Assembly (NCBI GenBank): GCA_015680685.1
Contig: MNCI01005876.1
Span: forward strand, 436,581 to 500,580
Length of the DNA: 64,000 bases
Source: Gnetum montanum
Taxonomy: Eukaryota; Streptophyta; Gnetopsida; Gnetales; Gnetaceae
Direction: 5' to 3'
Translations under genes and position numbers: made by a program
Shown here: positions 10,463-21,122 of the stretch, piece by piece
Numbering within the stretch: position 1 is the stretch's first letter
Layout: each line of letters opens with the position of its first letter
The notes under the pieces: model-generated
What the model was told of the DNA's origin: nothing
Seen by the model: the letters and a program-made list of their open reading frames with translations, nothing else
Database searches by the model: none

Positions 10463-11385
10463 TCACCTCTTGCTATTACTAAGCATATTTTTCAATAGGT
10501 TAATGATGACTTTGTTGGTTTCTTCTACTTGTCCATTCACTTGGGGGTAGTATGATGATGAGAAAGAATGTTTGATGCCAAGGTTTTCGCAAAAGGTTTT
10601 GGTTTCTATGCTACTAAATTGTGGTCCATTTTTCATCACAATAGTCATGGGAAGACCAAACCTTGTTACTATGTTATCTAGAATGAAGTGGCAAATTTGT
10701 TGGGATGTAGTCTTTCTAAGGGGAATAGCTTCTACCCTCTTCGTAAAGTATTCAGTTGCAGTAGTAATGAAGCTATGTTCTGCAGAAGACTTAGGTGTGA
10801 TGGGTCCTATGATATCTAGTCCACATCATTGGAAAGGCCATGTAATTTTTGTTGTATGCAATTTAGTAGGTGATACATGTATGAGATTCCCATGGTATTG
10901 ACATACATCACATGTCGTAACCTTGGCAACACAATCACGTTCTATGCAAGGCCAGTAGTAGCCTAAGCATCTAATTTTCACTGCCATAGCCTTGGGAGCT
11001 ATGTGTCCTCCACACAATCCCTCATGGACTTCAGCAACTATCTCTTGTGCCTCTTCCCCACTAACACAAGCTAGAAATATCCCATCGTAAGAGTGTTTGC
11101 ATAAGGTATTAGCTCCTACAAGGACATATTGTTAGGCTTTTTTTGTATTGTATCCTTTTGAGTAGATGTCAAGTCATGTGGGGGTTCATCATGTTGGAGG
11201 TATTCTTTAATGTTTTCATACCATTCTTGGGTGTGAACCATGCCTACGGAAGCAATGTGGGCAGTGTGAGTGATAGGATCAGTGCATGTCACTATTGAGG
11301 TAGGCAAAGTATCTAACATGTGTAATGGCACATTTAAACCTAACATGGCTAGTGCATTAGCTATAGTATTTTTGTTACAGGGCAC
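10463..11385 (-). pseudogene. Integrase of the Tat element (broken)
   Basis: Integrase inserts the cDNA into the host genome. The zinc-binding HHCC region is at 10826-11017: GGHIAPKAMAVKIRCLGYYW, then CDVCQ. The C-terminal half of the core is at 10463-10648: NGPQF, then YYPQVNGQVEETNK with the third catalytic acidic residue in VEE. The second catalytic Asp, normally in (S/T)DNG, reads Lys (VMKNG). The N-terminal half of the core between these parts has no intact frame. The upstream stretch 11116-11385 (ANALAMLGL) corresponds to the linker after RNase H. Inactive. Confidence 0.85.
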
Positions 11386-11539
11386 ATGTTGGATGTCTAA
11401 AGTTGCAAACTACTTTAGTAAACTTTTGGTTAAATCGCAATAGGGTTACAAATGTGATGCCTTGCAAGCATAGACTTTAGTAATTTGGTTGATAACTAGT
11501 TGCAAGTCGTCCCAAATTGCTAACTGTTGGATCCTCAAC

Positions 11540-12340
11540 TCTTAAGCTGCAAGAAGACCTCTAAGAAATCCTTCATACTTAGCTACATTGTTTGTGCAAA
11601 GGAATGTAAAATGATATGTAAAGGACAAAATTTCCCTAGAGGGAAATGTAAGCACAGCGGCAGCACTACCACCTCGTGTAGTTAAAGCATCATCAAAATG
11701 TAAACTGGTCGCAAATTTTGATGGTACAGGACTTATGCTATTGACATGCTCATCTAGAAACTTGGGTTCTATTATTGCTTGGTCATCAACGGATGAAGTC
11801 GTAAGCTGTGTGGCTATTGCTTGACCCTTTATGGATGATTGTGCCACATAATGTAGATTGAACCCTGCAGTTATGGCTTTCCATCGGGCTATTATACTAC
11901 TCTCATATAAGTTGGTTGAAATAGCCTGAAGTATGTTGCTTTTGCATATAATGTTAACTTTACTATGAAATAGGTAATGTCTCCACTTTTTAAGTGTGAA
12001 CACTAGGGCAAGACAATTTTACTCTACCTCATTGTACTTTGCCTCGTGAGCTATTAATGCATGGCTTAAGTAGTACACTAGGATTTTAGCCCCATCATCT
12101 CTCTTTTGACATAGCAGTGTAGTAATAGATGTGTTTGAGGTGGCTAGATAGATGTAGAAATGCCTATCCCTCTATGGAAGGTAAACAGTGAGAAGGTGTA
12201 AAAGCTCCTCCTTTAGGTTATCAAAGGCTTTTTGACATTGATCTATCCACTTGAAGTTGATTCCCTTCTTAAGAAGGTGTTACATCAGGAGTAGTTTGTC
12301 GATTAGCCTAGAAATGAATCTCCTTATGAATTGGAATTTG
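11540..12340 (-). pseudogene. RNase H plus second RNase H-like domain (broken)
   Basis: From 12340 down, the minus strand carries the gypsy RNase H ending LKKWRHYL, then a link with ARWKAITAGFNLHYV and SIKGQAIATQL. A second RNase H-like domain follows: FDDALTTRGGSAAAVL at about 11690, TNNVAKYEGFLRGLLAA at 11545-11595. A dual RNase H arrangement is a hallmark of the Tat clade. Stop codons break the frame near 12005 and 12170, and the second domain ends in a stop at 11542. RNase H degrades RNA in RNA/DNA hybrids during reverse transcription. Confidence 0.8.
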
Positions 12341-13200
12341 CCTTATAACCCACATAACTCCTTAAGGTTTGTAGATGGCGCTAAGTTAACAATAGCTTTA
12401 ACTTTATCGGGGTCTACACGTATCCTCGCTTTCGACACTACAAAGCCTAACATGCATCTAGTTTTAACTCTAAAAACAAATTTTCTAGGGTTGAGATGGA
12501 GGTCATGCCTATGAAAACATTGAAGGACTATGTTTAGATCATTTGGGTGATCAAGAGCTTCCTTAGACTTAACTACTATGTCATTGACGTAGTCATTTAA
12601 CCTTTCCAAGAGGTAATCACTAAAGATGTATGTCATTGCTCATTGATACATTTCTCTAGTGTTTTTCAACCCAAATGGCATCATTGTGTAATAGAAAGTT
12701 CCCCAAGGGGTCATAAAGGTAGTTGTCAATTGATGCTCTTGGTTTATACCAATTGATGCTCTGGGTTTATACGGATTTGGTTATAGCCTGAGAACCCATA
12801 CATGAAGGATAGTAAGGCATGACCAGTAGTAGTATTGATGAGTTGATCGATACTAGGAAATGGAAAGTCATCCTTAATTGTTACCCTATTCAAATCTCAG
12901 AAGTCTATAAAAATTCATATACTTCCAATCTTCTTAGGTACGACAACAATGTTTGAGACCCAATTTGAGTAATCAATTGCCTGAGTGAAACTAGCTTGAT
13001 AAAGTTTGGTAATTTCATCATGTATGACTAAGGTTATTTTTGGTTTGATTTTGTGAGCTTTTTGTTTAATTACCTTGACACGTGGATCTAGGATAATATT
13101 ATGTTGTATGAGCCATGAGTCCAAGCCCAGCATGTCTTCATATGACCACGCAAACACTTTGACATTGTTATTAAGGACCTATGAGATGTTTTGTTACACC
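12341..13200 (-). pseudogene. Reverse transcriptase of the Tat element (broken)
   Basis: The entry motif is FAWSYEDMLGLD (13120-13157), then NWVSNIVVVPKK (12930-12975). The catalytic region is YVNDIVVKSKE (about 12565-12600), where the usual YVDD reads YVND, so one metal-binding Asp is lost. Further on are GFVVSKARIRVDPDKV and LKELCGL. The frame is interrupted between 12636 and 12915. Domain order and motifs match Ty3/gypsy reverse transcriptase of the Tat clade. Upstream, on the minus strand, the protease is not adjacent as is usual: more than 6 kb intervene. Confidence 0.85.
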
Positions 13201-13590
13201 TATGAATCTAGTAGGGAGCTAACTTTTAATGTTTTTGCCTCACCTCTAGTCATAGTTATAGGGATTTCAACAAGAGGATCCTTAGTTACATCCTCAGCCT
13301 CTAAGTCTAGGACCTAGACTAGGTGTTTGGGCCAATCCATGGGTATTTCTGAGGATGCAATGTAAGTGTCACAAGAGGATGGTTCAAAGTCTATCAACTC
13401 TAAATTCAAGCATCATGTAAAGTTGCCATGGGGACTTGTCAAGGTTAAAGGTGAAAGAAGATCATCATGCATAGCCATTTCTAGTTGAACCTGTCATAAT
13501 AAGCAAACAAACCAAGTCAAGTGATACCTATTTGAGACAATAGCATGTAATGAATATATGCAAAGAAATGATGCAACAATAAGAAAATTG

Positions 13591-14215
13591 CCAATTTAAG
13601 GTCTTAGCGGACTATCACTATGCAAAATTTGTAAATTGAAGTTGCTAGTTTAAGTTCTTGGTGGATCGTCACTAGGTTAAAAATGTAAAGTGAATGTTAA
13701 AATTTCCAATTTAAGGTTGTAGTGGACTGCAACCAAGTTTAAAATGTAAGTTAAGGTCAAGATTGTCAGTTCAAGGTCATAGCGGACTATAACTGGGTTT
13801 AAAATGTAAGTTAAGGCTAAGATTGCCAGTTTAAGGTTGTAGTAGACCATAATCAGGTTTAAAATGTAAAGAAAATGCTGAAATTGCTAGTTTAAGGTCG
13901 TAGCAGACCATCACTGGGTTAAAAATGTAAAGTGAATGCTAAAATTACCAGTTTAAGGTTGTAGCAGATGGTAACCAGGTTTAAAATGTACGTTAAGGCT
14001 AAGATTACCAGTTTAAGGTTGTAGTGGACCGTAACTAAGTTTAAAATGTAAGTTAAGGCTAAGATTACTAGTTTAAGGTCGTAGAAAACCGTAACTAGGT
14101 TTAAAATGTAAGTTAAGGCTAAGATTGCCAGTTTAAGGTCATAGCAGACCACAACTAGGTTTAAAATGTAAAGGAAACGCTGAAATTGCCAGTTTAAGGT
14201 CTTAGTGGACCACGA
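13591..14215. repeat. Tandem array B, about eleven 60-bp units
   Basis: Units begin CCAGTTTAAGGTCGTAGC at 13591, 13644, 13706 and then almost exactly every 60 bp to 14188. Each ends GGTTTAAAATGTAAGTTAAG or a variant. Because 60 is divisible by three, the minus strand reads a repetitive peptide (LKLVILALTYILNLV), which I regard as a by-product. The array lies between the antisense gene's promoter and reverse transcriptase. Confidence 0.85.
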
Positions 14216-14437
14216 TCATGCAAAATCATAGAAAATAAAGTAATAATTTTAGTACCTCTGTGTGGTATACTGTACCTATGTGCTACGCTGCAGTAGATCA
14301 ATGTTATGCTGTAAGGGACAGGAATGTCCCCTGCTACCCTACAGTAGATAGGGGCACTGCATGTCATGCATGGAAGGTGGAACATTCTGCATTACACGTG
14401 AGAGATGAAAGTAATAGGTGTTTTGACCCTTGTAGGC

Positions 14438-14446
14438 TATAAATAG
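14438..14446 (+). promoter_or_regulatory. TATA box, likely promoter of the antisense gene
   Basis: TATAAATAG in GGCTATAAATAGGGGG is a textbook plant TATA box on the plus strand, antisense to the Tat element. The first recognisable exon of the antisense gene begins 1.4 kb downstream. A start would be expected near 14470 (CTTTCACTATTAGAG). That it drives the gene is inference. Confidence 0.5.
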
Positions 14447-14699
14447 GGGGTTACCCCATGGTAATCTAGTTACTTTCACTATTAGAGCCTACACCCTACA
14501 CCTAGAGTGTAGAGCGGTTGAGCTAAGAGATAGCATAGCAGTCATAGCATAGTAGTTGATACAACCGATACACCCGAGTTTGTGAGTAGGCAATGACGTA
14601 CAAGAGTGAGTGCAAGCATCAAGGGCTTGCCAACCTAGATGAAGGGGGGTGCACCCTATGATGTCTTCCCAAGGCACATGTTGAGAAGCAGTAGGAGAC

Positions 14700-15800
14700 C
14701 CCATTTTCCCTATAAGTCGCTATGCTACCCTCGTTTTCGTTGTGTAATTTATCAAGTTAGATTTCCATTACCATCATTTTTTTGGTTGTCATAGTCATCA
14801 CTATGGCTATGCTGCGATTGTTGTTATTTCTTTTGTTGCCGTTTTGGCCGCTATTCCATGGTTGTCGCCACTCTAGCCACAGCAACCATGGTGGTTGCTA
14901 CGCTATAGCTACGTGTGGCACCACCCTGACCACTACTATTGGAAGTGGCCATTGCACTATTGTAAGGGTTTGGGTGGTTTTGGTTGGCATAGCACATGCT
15001 CAGCATAGTGTACACCCTTACAAGGGATTTTTTGTTTGCCAATTTTTTATGCAACGTAGCATATGTCTAGCATAGCGTAGCATGTGGACAGGGAGATTTC
15101 ATTTTATTTGTGTTTTATTTTGCTACATTTCATACGGTGGGGTAGGGCCAAGACAACAAGAACGCTATGTGTATTTTTCCAAAGTTGCATTGTTTTGACA
15201 TTGTGACTATTACTATGTTATGTTTTTGGTTCTTGTTATGCTATGTTGCTATACTGCTATGGTTGCCATGCTACTACACTGGCAGGCCTACTACATTGCT
15301 GTGCTAGCAAACCAACTATGTTGCTACGCTAGCAGCCCTATTACTCTGCTATGCTAGAAGACCTGCTATGCTATTAAATCTACTACGTTGCTACATTTGT
15401 TTCAGTGTTGTATCTACCGTGTTGTCATTTTTTTATATTATTGCATCTATCATACTTGTCACTCCACTACGTTGCATAGGGTGTTGTCGTCCTACTACAC
15501 AACGCGTAATGCAGCTATCACTCTTGTGCAAAGTGCAATTGCTATGCTATGTTATATAGAGTATGCTTGCTAGGCTACATTGTATGGTGCATGCCTACTA
15601 CACTATGTTAAGTAGGGTGTAGTTTTTACGTTGTGCAAGGTGCACTTGCTATACTACACTATGCATAACACCTTGCTACGCTACATGCCGTGTTTCATTC
15701 TATGTTATTGTACCTATGTGTTACTATTGCATGCCTAAAGGAAAACTTGTACATCGAGGGTTATGCTACACTACTTAGTCATCATCACTTGAATATTGCA
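14700..15800 (+). other. GCTA-rich leader region of the antisense gene
   Basis: Low-complexity sequence dominated by permutations of CTATGCTAC, TTGCTACGCTA and GTAGCATAG (for example 15240-15400 and 15560-15690), the same words as in the LTR palindromes. No exon can be defined with confidence. It lies between the TATA box at 14438 and the first coding-like exon at 15828 and could be a 5' leader with an intron ending TTGCACAG at 15827. Confidence 0.5.
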
Positions 15801-15827
15801 CTAATGCTATTTTTTTGTGTTGCACAG

Positions 15828-18800
15828 GGTCATGTTGAAACCCATCCTGATTGTTCTTCAACTGGTGGGAGTCCTATGTTGCCTAAGTGAACCCGTGGCC
15901 AATGTCCCCCCTCCCCATGCATAGGTAGGACATTAGGTAGTCTGGTTCTAGGAGGGTGCATGGAACTTCCTAGAGTTTCTCCTTTGCCATTTTAGTGTGA
16001 TAGTATGATCACACTTATTAGCCAAAACAACTATTGTACTTGCTAAAACGTTGTTTCTTGGAGCAAACCAAGGCATTTTGAAGTTCATGGCTAATGGGTC
16101 GATTGAAGGCGAAGGGGCAAAAGGCTCAAACCAACACCCAAGAGGCTTAAGGCACTTGTGTTGGATTTGGGACATGCCTAAATTTAAATGTTATCACTAA
16201 TACAACACATTGTTTGTTGCCCATCACATAGGCACCTACTTCTAGAATCCACCTAGAACCATTTATTGTGCTAGAGGGTGAGTGCTATGAAGATGTTTTA
16301 AAACATGTTGTATCATTTGTATTGCACTAGTTTAAATGCTTATTGTACTTTGCATGTTACTGGGTTTTATATTGACAAGGATGATCTTCATGGCAACAAG
16401 GGGACATTAGCACTGGTCCAAACTACTTTGCAAGAGTTCTCTTCTACTAGGAATGTATGTGCCAGCATCATAGAACAAATCCAACTTGATTTCAAAACCT
16501 ATCCAACTAAGTATGCCATGTTCTATGGGAAATTTGAAGAAGTTGTTTAGTTGGATAGCAAATGGACATCTCACCAACCGCTTATCATACAAGACATTCT
16601 AGTGGAAATTCCACCATTTCCTATGCCGTTCAAACCTGATATGTTAAGTTATGCATTTGGTTTTTGTATGTTCAAGTGATGATTTTGCTCTTGCTTTTTG
16701 CTAATTTTGTTGTTCATTGTTGTAGTGGCAAGCAAATCCCAAGAGGTTACAGTAATCACCTCTAGGCATGATGAGACCAAACTCTTCTTCAAGTACATGG
16801 AGGTGGATAAGACATAATGTTGGCTATACAATGGGGCCTCAGCCACCCTTGTTCACAATGTACACTATGCCCATTTCAAGTACATTTCTGAAGGCTTATG
16901 AGCTAAAAGGATCAAGCTTTGTGAGAAGCATTGATGCCCATTTCAACATACACTATGCCTTCTTTATAGCCTGCCTGTGACAATTTAAAGAATTCTTGGT
17001 GGTCTACGAGAATTGCACCTAAGTGTAGCAAGATCACAACTAGCTATTCAAGTCATGGATTTGCTAAGTATTTCGCATCACTTGATCCCAAGAACCCTCG
17101 AAAGCTATTAGGGAATCACTTTCGATAACAACAAGGAATCAGGTGGGGTGTACCTTTCATGCCTCAGATAGCATTAGAGAGGCACATCCCATTAACATAG
17201 GCAATGTGTTAAGGGGTGCACGTCTCATTGTAGAAACAATGAAAATCGAGTTGCAATGCACAAAGTCTCGTCCTATGGAAGAACCTCTACGTACTAACGA
17301 GGAAAAGGGGAGAAAGTTATGAATCAAAGTTTGCAAGGTGCAGCTTGCAGTTGGTAAGTATGCTTAATTATTTTGCTAGTTATCCCTTCAATTTTATGTT
17401 ACACTAGCTTGCTTAGCTTAGACATGTTTATCAAAAGTAGAAGAAGAGGTTTTGGCCCCTAAAGTAGGGGCCCCCACTAGAGAGGAAGAAGAGGCCCCTA
17501 TCATAGAGGAAGAGACCCCTACTATTGATGATCCTTCTATGGAGTGTGCCCTAGTACTTGAGGGGCATATGACTATTGAGGATGTCGTCACACTTTTGAG
17601 TTAGCTAGAAGGGGAAGGGCTACAATTCAATACTGGTGAGTTTGATCGCTTACTTGACAGTGTGTCGATGGGCAATCCCCCCACTATTACCCTTACGAGT
17701 TTGTTGGGTAGGAGCTTTGCACTGTCATTTATGTTATTTTTTAGTTTCATTGTTGTCGTTTCCATCATTGCTAACATGTTTTATTGTGTAGCGAACATCA
17801 CTATTAAGGCCCCTGATTCTTCTTTCTCGATCCATCTCTGACCATGAACCAAGACCCCCGATAAATTTGCTTTTATGAAGGGGGTGGTCGATGACATGAT
17901 TGATTGCCTAAGGCAGATCGATCTTGAGATAGGTAGGTTGAAATTACAACATTAGGCTCTCTAAGTTATTGCATATTTTTGCCATCATTGCATGAATAAT
18001 ACTCTCTCATGTGTGATTGATAGCCTCTCATCTTAGGTGGGACCCCAGACAAGAAGTCAAGGTTAACACAGTGCCTGTACTCCCACTAGAGGTGATTGAG
18101 GTTCCTTGTGATGTATATGAGGAAATGAGCAAATGTGCACTCTACTCAGCATCATCATTGTGGGAGTGCAGGTGTGTCAATGAGGATCTTTGGAAGAGGG
18201 TGCAAAAAGTTGAGAAATAGAAGGCTAGCCAAGCCACTAAGTTGGAGGACCTTTAGTCTAGAAATGAATTTTTATTGGCCCATGACACTCGCAATGGTAG
18301 TTGTTGTATGGCTATAATTAACTATGCAAGATACTAGATAGTTGTATGGAGTAAGAATGAGGCCACTCATGAAATTACCGAACAACGCATGCAGATCGAC
18401 CTTCTGGCCCAGAAGAATCAAGATTGGAATGACTATAGTGCCAAAGTCTACAAGTGGGGGCAAGCACAAAAGAACCATAAGCACATGTACAAAATAGAAC
18501 ATGCTACCTACCGTCAATAATATCAGGATGCTTTTGTAGAGTTGCATACCCATAAATTATTTTTGGATGTCATTGGTGCTGCTAGAGCCTACGAAAAGTT
18601 CAAGTAACAGGTGGTGGTCAATGAGTCTCCTAAAAGAGAAATGACCTTACCTTCCAAGGAGACCACCACTGCCACCTTTTCTCTATGACTGCCTAGATGG
18701 ATAGTTGTGGAGAAAGGAAAAGTTTCAGAAAGCATTGATCTAGGGGAGGAAGACTAGGGCAACCTCACCGAGGAGGAGATCCTACAATGTCTAGCAGCTG

Positions 18801-18994
18801 GCATGGATAAAATACCCTCCAAAATGGATGCTGGGACATCTCAGGTTAGTCATTCTTTATTATGTCATAGTTTATTTTATAAGAGCCTTATTGTAGTTTG
18901 ATTTATTATTTTGTTCTTTTATCTCATGTAGGATTCAAATGGAGGTGCAGGACCAAGTGGAACAGGAAATGGGGATGTTGATGAAGACTTATAA
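15828..18994 (+). pseudogene. Spliced antisense gene inside the Tat element, function unknown
   Basis: Antisense to gag-pol. Recognisable exons: 15828 to about 16050 (GHVETHPDCSSTGGSPM); about 16305-16665; 16726-17353; 17438-17707; 17792-17936; 18037-18844; 18932-18994. The five introns between the last six exons (60, 84, 84, 100 and 87 bp) are GT-AG, and coding phase is kept across each (phases 1, 1, 1, 2, 0). The product has an acidic Pro/Glu-rich stretch (EEEEAPIIEEETPTIDD), a long Lys/Gln/Glu-rich probable coiled coil in the 808-bp exon, and an acidic tail DSNGGAGPSG...DVDEDL before TAA. Frame is broken by scattered TAG and TGA codons, mostly where CAG or CGA would fit, and probably a frameshift near 17090-17160. 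I recognise no domain. Antisense ORFs are known in some Tat-clade elements; whether this is one or a captured host gene is open. Confidence 0.7.
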
Positions 18995-19129
18995 CATGGC
19001 AGTGAAAGATTCTTATTTTTATTTTTGGATTTAATTTTTGGTAAAAATTATTGTATGGACTAAATCATAATGTGAAACAATTATTTTATTTTGTTTCATC
19101 TAATTAATTATTTTTATTTAATGTGCTTG

Positions 19130-19370
19130 GGCCTCTTTTAGGCCCCTTGTTCTATTTTAAGGCCATTTCAAGCCATGGTAATAGTTTAAGGACATTTCGG
19201 GTTGTTGCTCAATGACAATTTCTTTTTTTTTCTTTGTTTTGGGGAAGTAAAGTAGCTAGTTTTAGGCCTTAGCAAGCTATGATGGTAGTTTAAGGCCATT
19301 CTGGGCCATTGCTACTTTTAGGCCGTTTCGGGCCATTGCTAGTTTTAGGCCATTTCGGGCCATATGTAAG
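19130..19370. repeat. Tandem array C next to the antisense gene's 3' end
   Basis: Six or more units of about 35-45 bp built on TTTTAGGCC(A/G)TTTCGGGCCATTGCTAG. CpG-containing TTTCGGGCC alternates with decayed forms such as TTTCAAGCC. It lies between the antisense gene and protease. Unit sequence differs from arrays A and B, but the general form (AGTTTAAGG with a GGCC or GTAG core) is similar. Confidence 0.7.
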
Positions 19371-19607
19371 GTATTGACAACAAGGGAAATGCAATCAACA
19401 AACTTAACGTGAAATGTAAATCATGCAAACAGTAAAATTAATGTAAAAAATGTAAATGATGCAAACAACAAACTTAATGTAAAATATAAATGATGAAAAC
19501 AGCAAGCTTAATGTAAATGTAAATCCTACAACGTAGAAGTTTAATGCAAAACGTAAATCATGCAATTAGAAGTATAATAATTTGCTGAAGTGATGTGGAG
19601 ATAAGTT

Positions 19608-20486
19608 TTAATGATGTAATTGTTTTCTAACCCAACATGGGTTGGGCGAGGCATACAACCAGGAGGCCTTGCATTGGTATTCATCTATGTTATAATTTGC
19701 AACTTGGAAGCGCAACTCGACCCACATGATTTCTTCATTTGAACTAACGATTTTGGCATGCTCATTTATCAAGCATGGAATTTTAGTTTGAATGGGGGCT
19801 TTGTTTTCAGAGATTTCTATCTTTGAACCCTGCTCCACATCCACATTGTTTATGGCCTGGGGAGCCACTCCATCACCGTAAATCACCACTTCCCCACCTG
19901 CGTAGGGTAAGTGGATTTCTTGATGTATAGGTAAGGAAATAGCCCTTAGCTGGGCCAACCACGATCTCCCTAGGATCAAGTTGAACCCAAGCATCTCCTC
20001 TACCACAATGAACATTGCACTCATAGGGAACTGGTCCCCTAATATAAAGTTAATGTGGATAGTCCCCTTGACCACCACACACACCCCATTAAAGGACTTA
20101 AGGCATAATGTTTCTATGGGCTTGATTTGATCAACCAAGCCCAACTTATCCACAATAGGAAATGGGATTATGTTGGTGATAGCTCCATTGTCAGCATGTA
20201 CCCTATGAATCTTGTATTGTCCTACCTGCATGGTGTTGAACATGGGCATAGTTGTCACCTGAACCTTTTCAGGGTCATCCTTAATGGACTGGTCATGAAA
20301 TGGCAATTGGATGGGCCATGATTCTTCGGCCATAGGGGGAAGCATAACTACATGAATGGCTTTTTCTTCAGCCAAAAGGATTTTGCTAATGGGAATGGAC
20401 ATCAACATGCGAATCATTGCCTCACAGTACATTGTGGAGGTCATTATCAGGTCATACAGGCTCAGTGTTGTGTTTTTCTGCTTCAA
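19608..20486 (-). pseudogene. Retropepsin-like protease region (open for 292 codons)
   Basis: This is the longest uninterrupted frame of the Tat element. The aspartic protease core is HRVHADNGAITNIIPFPIV, in which ADNGA replaces the usual D(S/G)GA(S/T); then a strand with VKGTIHINFILGDQFPMSAMFIVV and GFNLILGRSWL, the conserved hydrophobic-hydrophobic-Gly motif of retropepsins. The catalytic Asp is present but the following Ser/Gly-Gly-Ala context is altered. It would cleave the Gag-Pol polyprotein. It is normally fused to reverse transcriptase; here the 6 kb spacer follows. The first residues may not be a real start. Confidence 0.75.
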
Positions 20487-21122
20487 GGCCTATTTCACTT
20501 GTGAAAGGGCATTCAGCAAGTCTTGCCTATCATCTTGTTGTTTGCTAACCCTCTCCTCTTCTATACATCCTAGAAGATGATTCTCTCAAGGGGGAGTGAT
20601 TTTGGGTTAAACACTAGGCTCTTTTGGGCTAGAAGGTGATGGTTGCATTTGTGTGTTGCTATCGACATCTAATGAGGAAGAGGCCATAGGCACTACTGAC
20701 AAGGGGATGGGCTTAGGGGGACCTAGTGTAGTATGTTCCCTAGGTAGCTTGTCTACTAGACACTCTTCACACTTCTTTGGACAGGGAAGCTGGGATGCAA
20801 CCTTCGTCGCTAGATTTTGAGTTGGGGAAGGGGAACTTGCTTACTTTGGCACCTTAATGATGAATGGTGCCTACATTGTTGTAGTGGGTTGTGATGTGGT
20901 TTTTAGTGCAAAAGGTATAGGAGATGTCTGGAGAGGGGCCCTAATGACAAAGGGGGCTTGCAACTTCGTTGTTGGCATCTCTACATTATAAGGAGGTACA
21001 CGAACCACAAATGGTTGCAATGTTAGTTCAAGGTTATTGTCAATGCCTATAGTGTTAATGGTGTATCCTGCATTGTTGGTATTTAGAGGATCTTTGTAAA
21101 TGTCCATCGACTAGTTTTTAGG

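Noticed and set aside
13919-14152. Repetitive minus-strand peptide (LKLVILALTYILNLV) resembling a membrane protein
   Set aside because: It is the by-product of a 60-bp tandem array, whose period is a multiple of three.
13591-14215. Possible CRISPR-like array with regular repeats
   Set aside because: Units are contiguous and diverged with no unique spacers, and the context is a plant retrotransposon.
20127-20580. Plus-strand ORFs opposite protease
   Set aside because: Shadows of the 292-codon protease frame on the minus strand.
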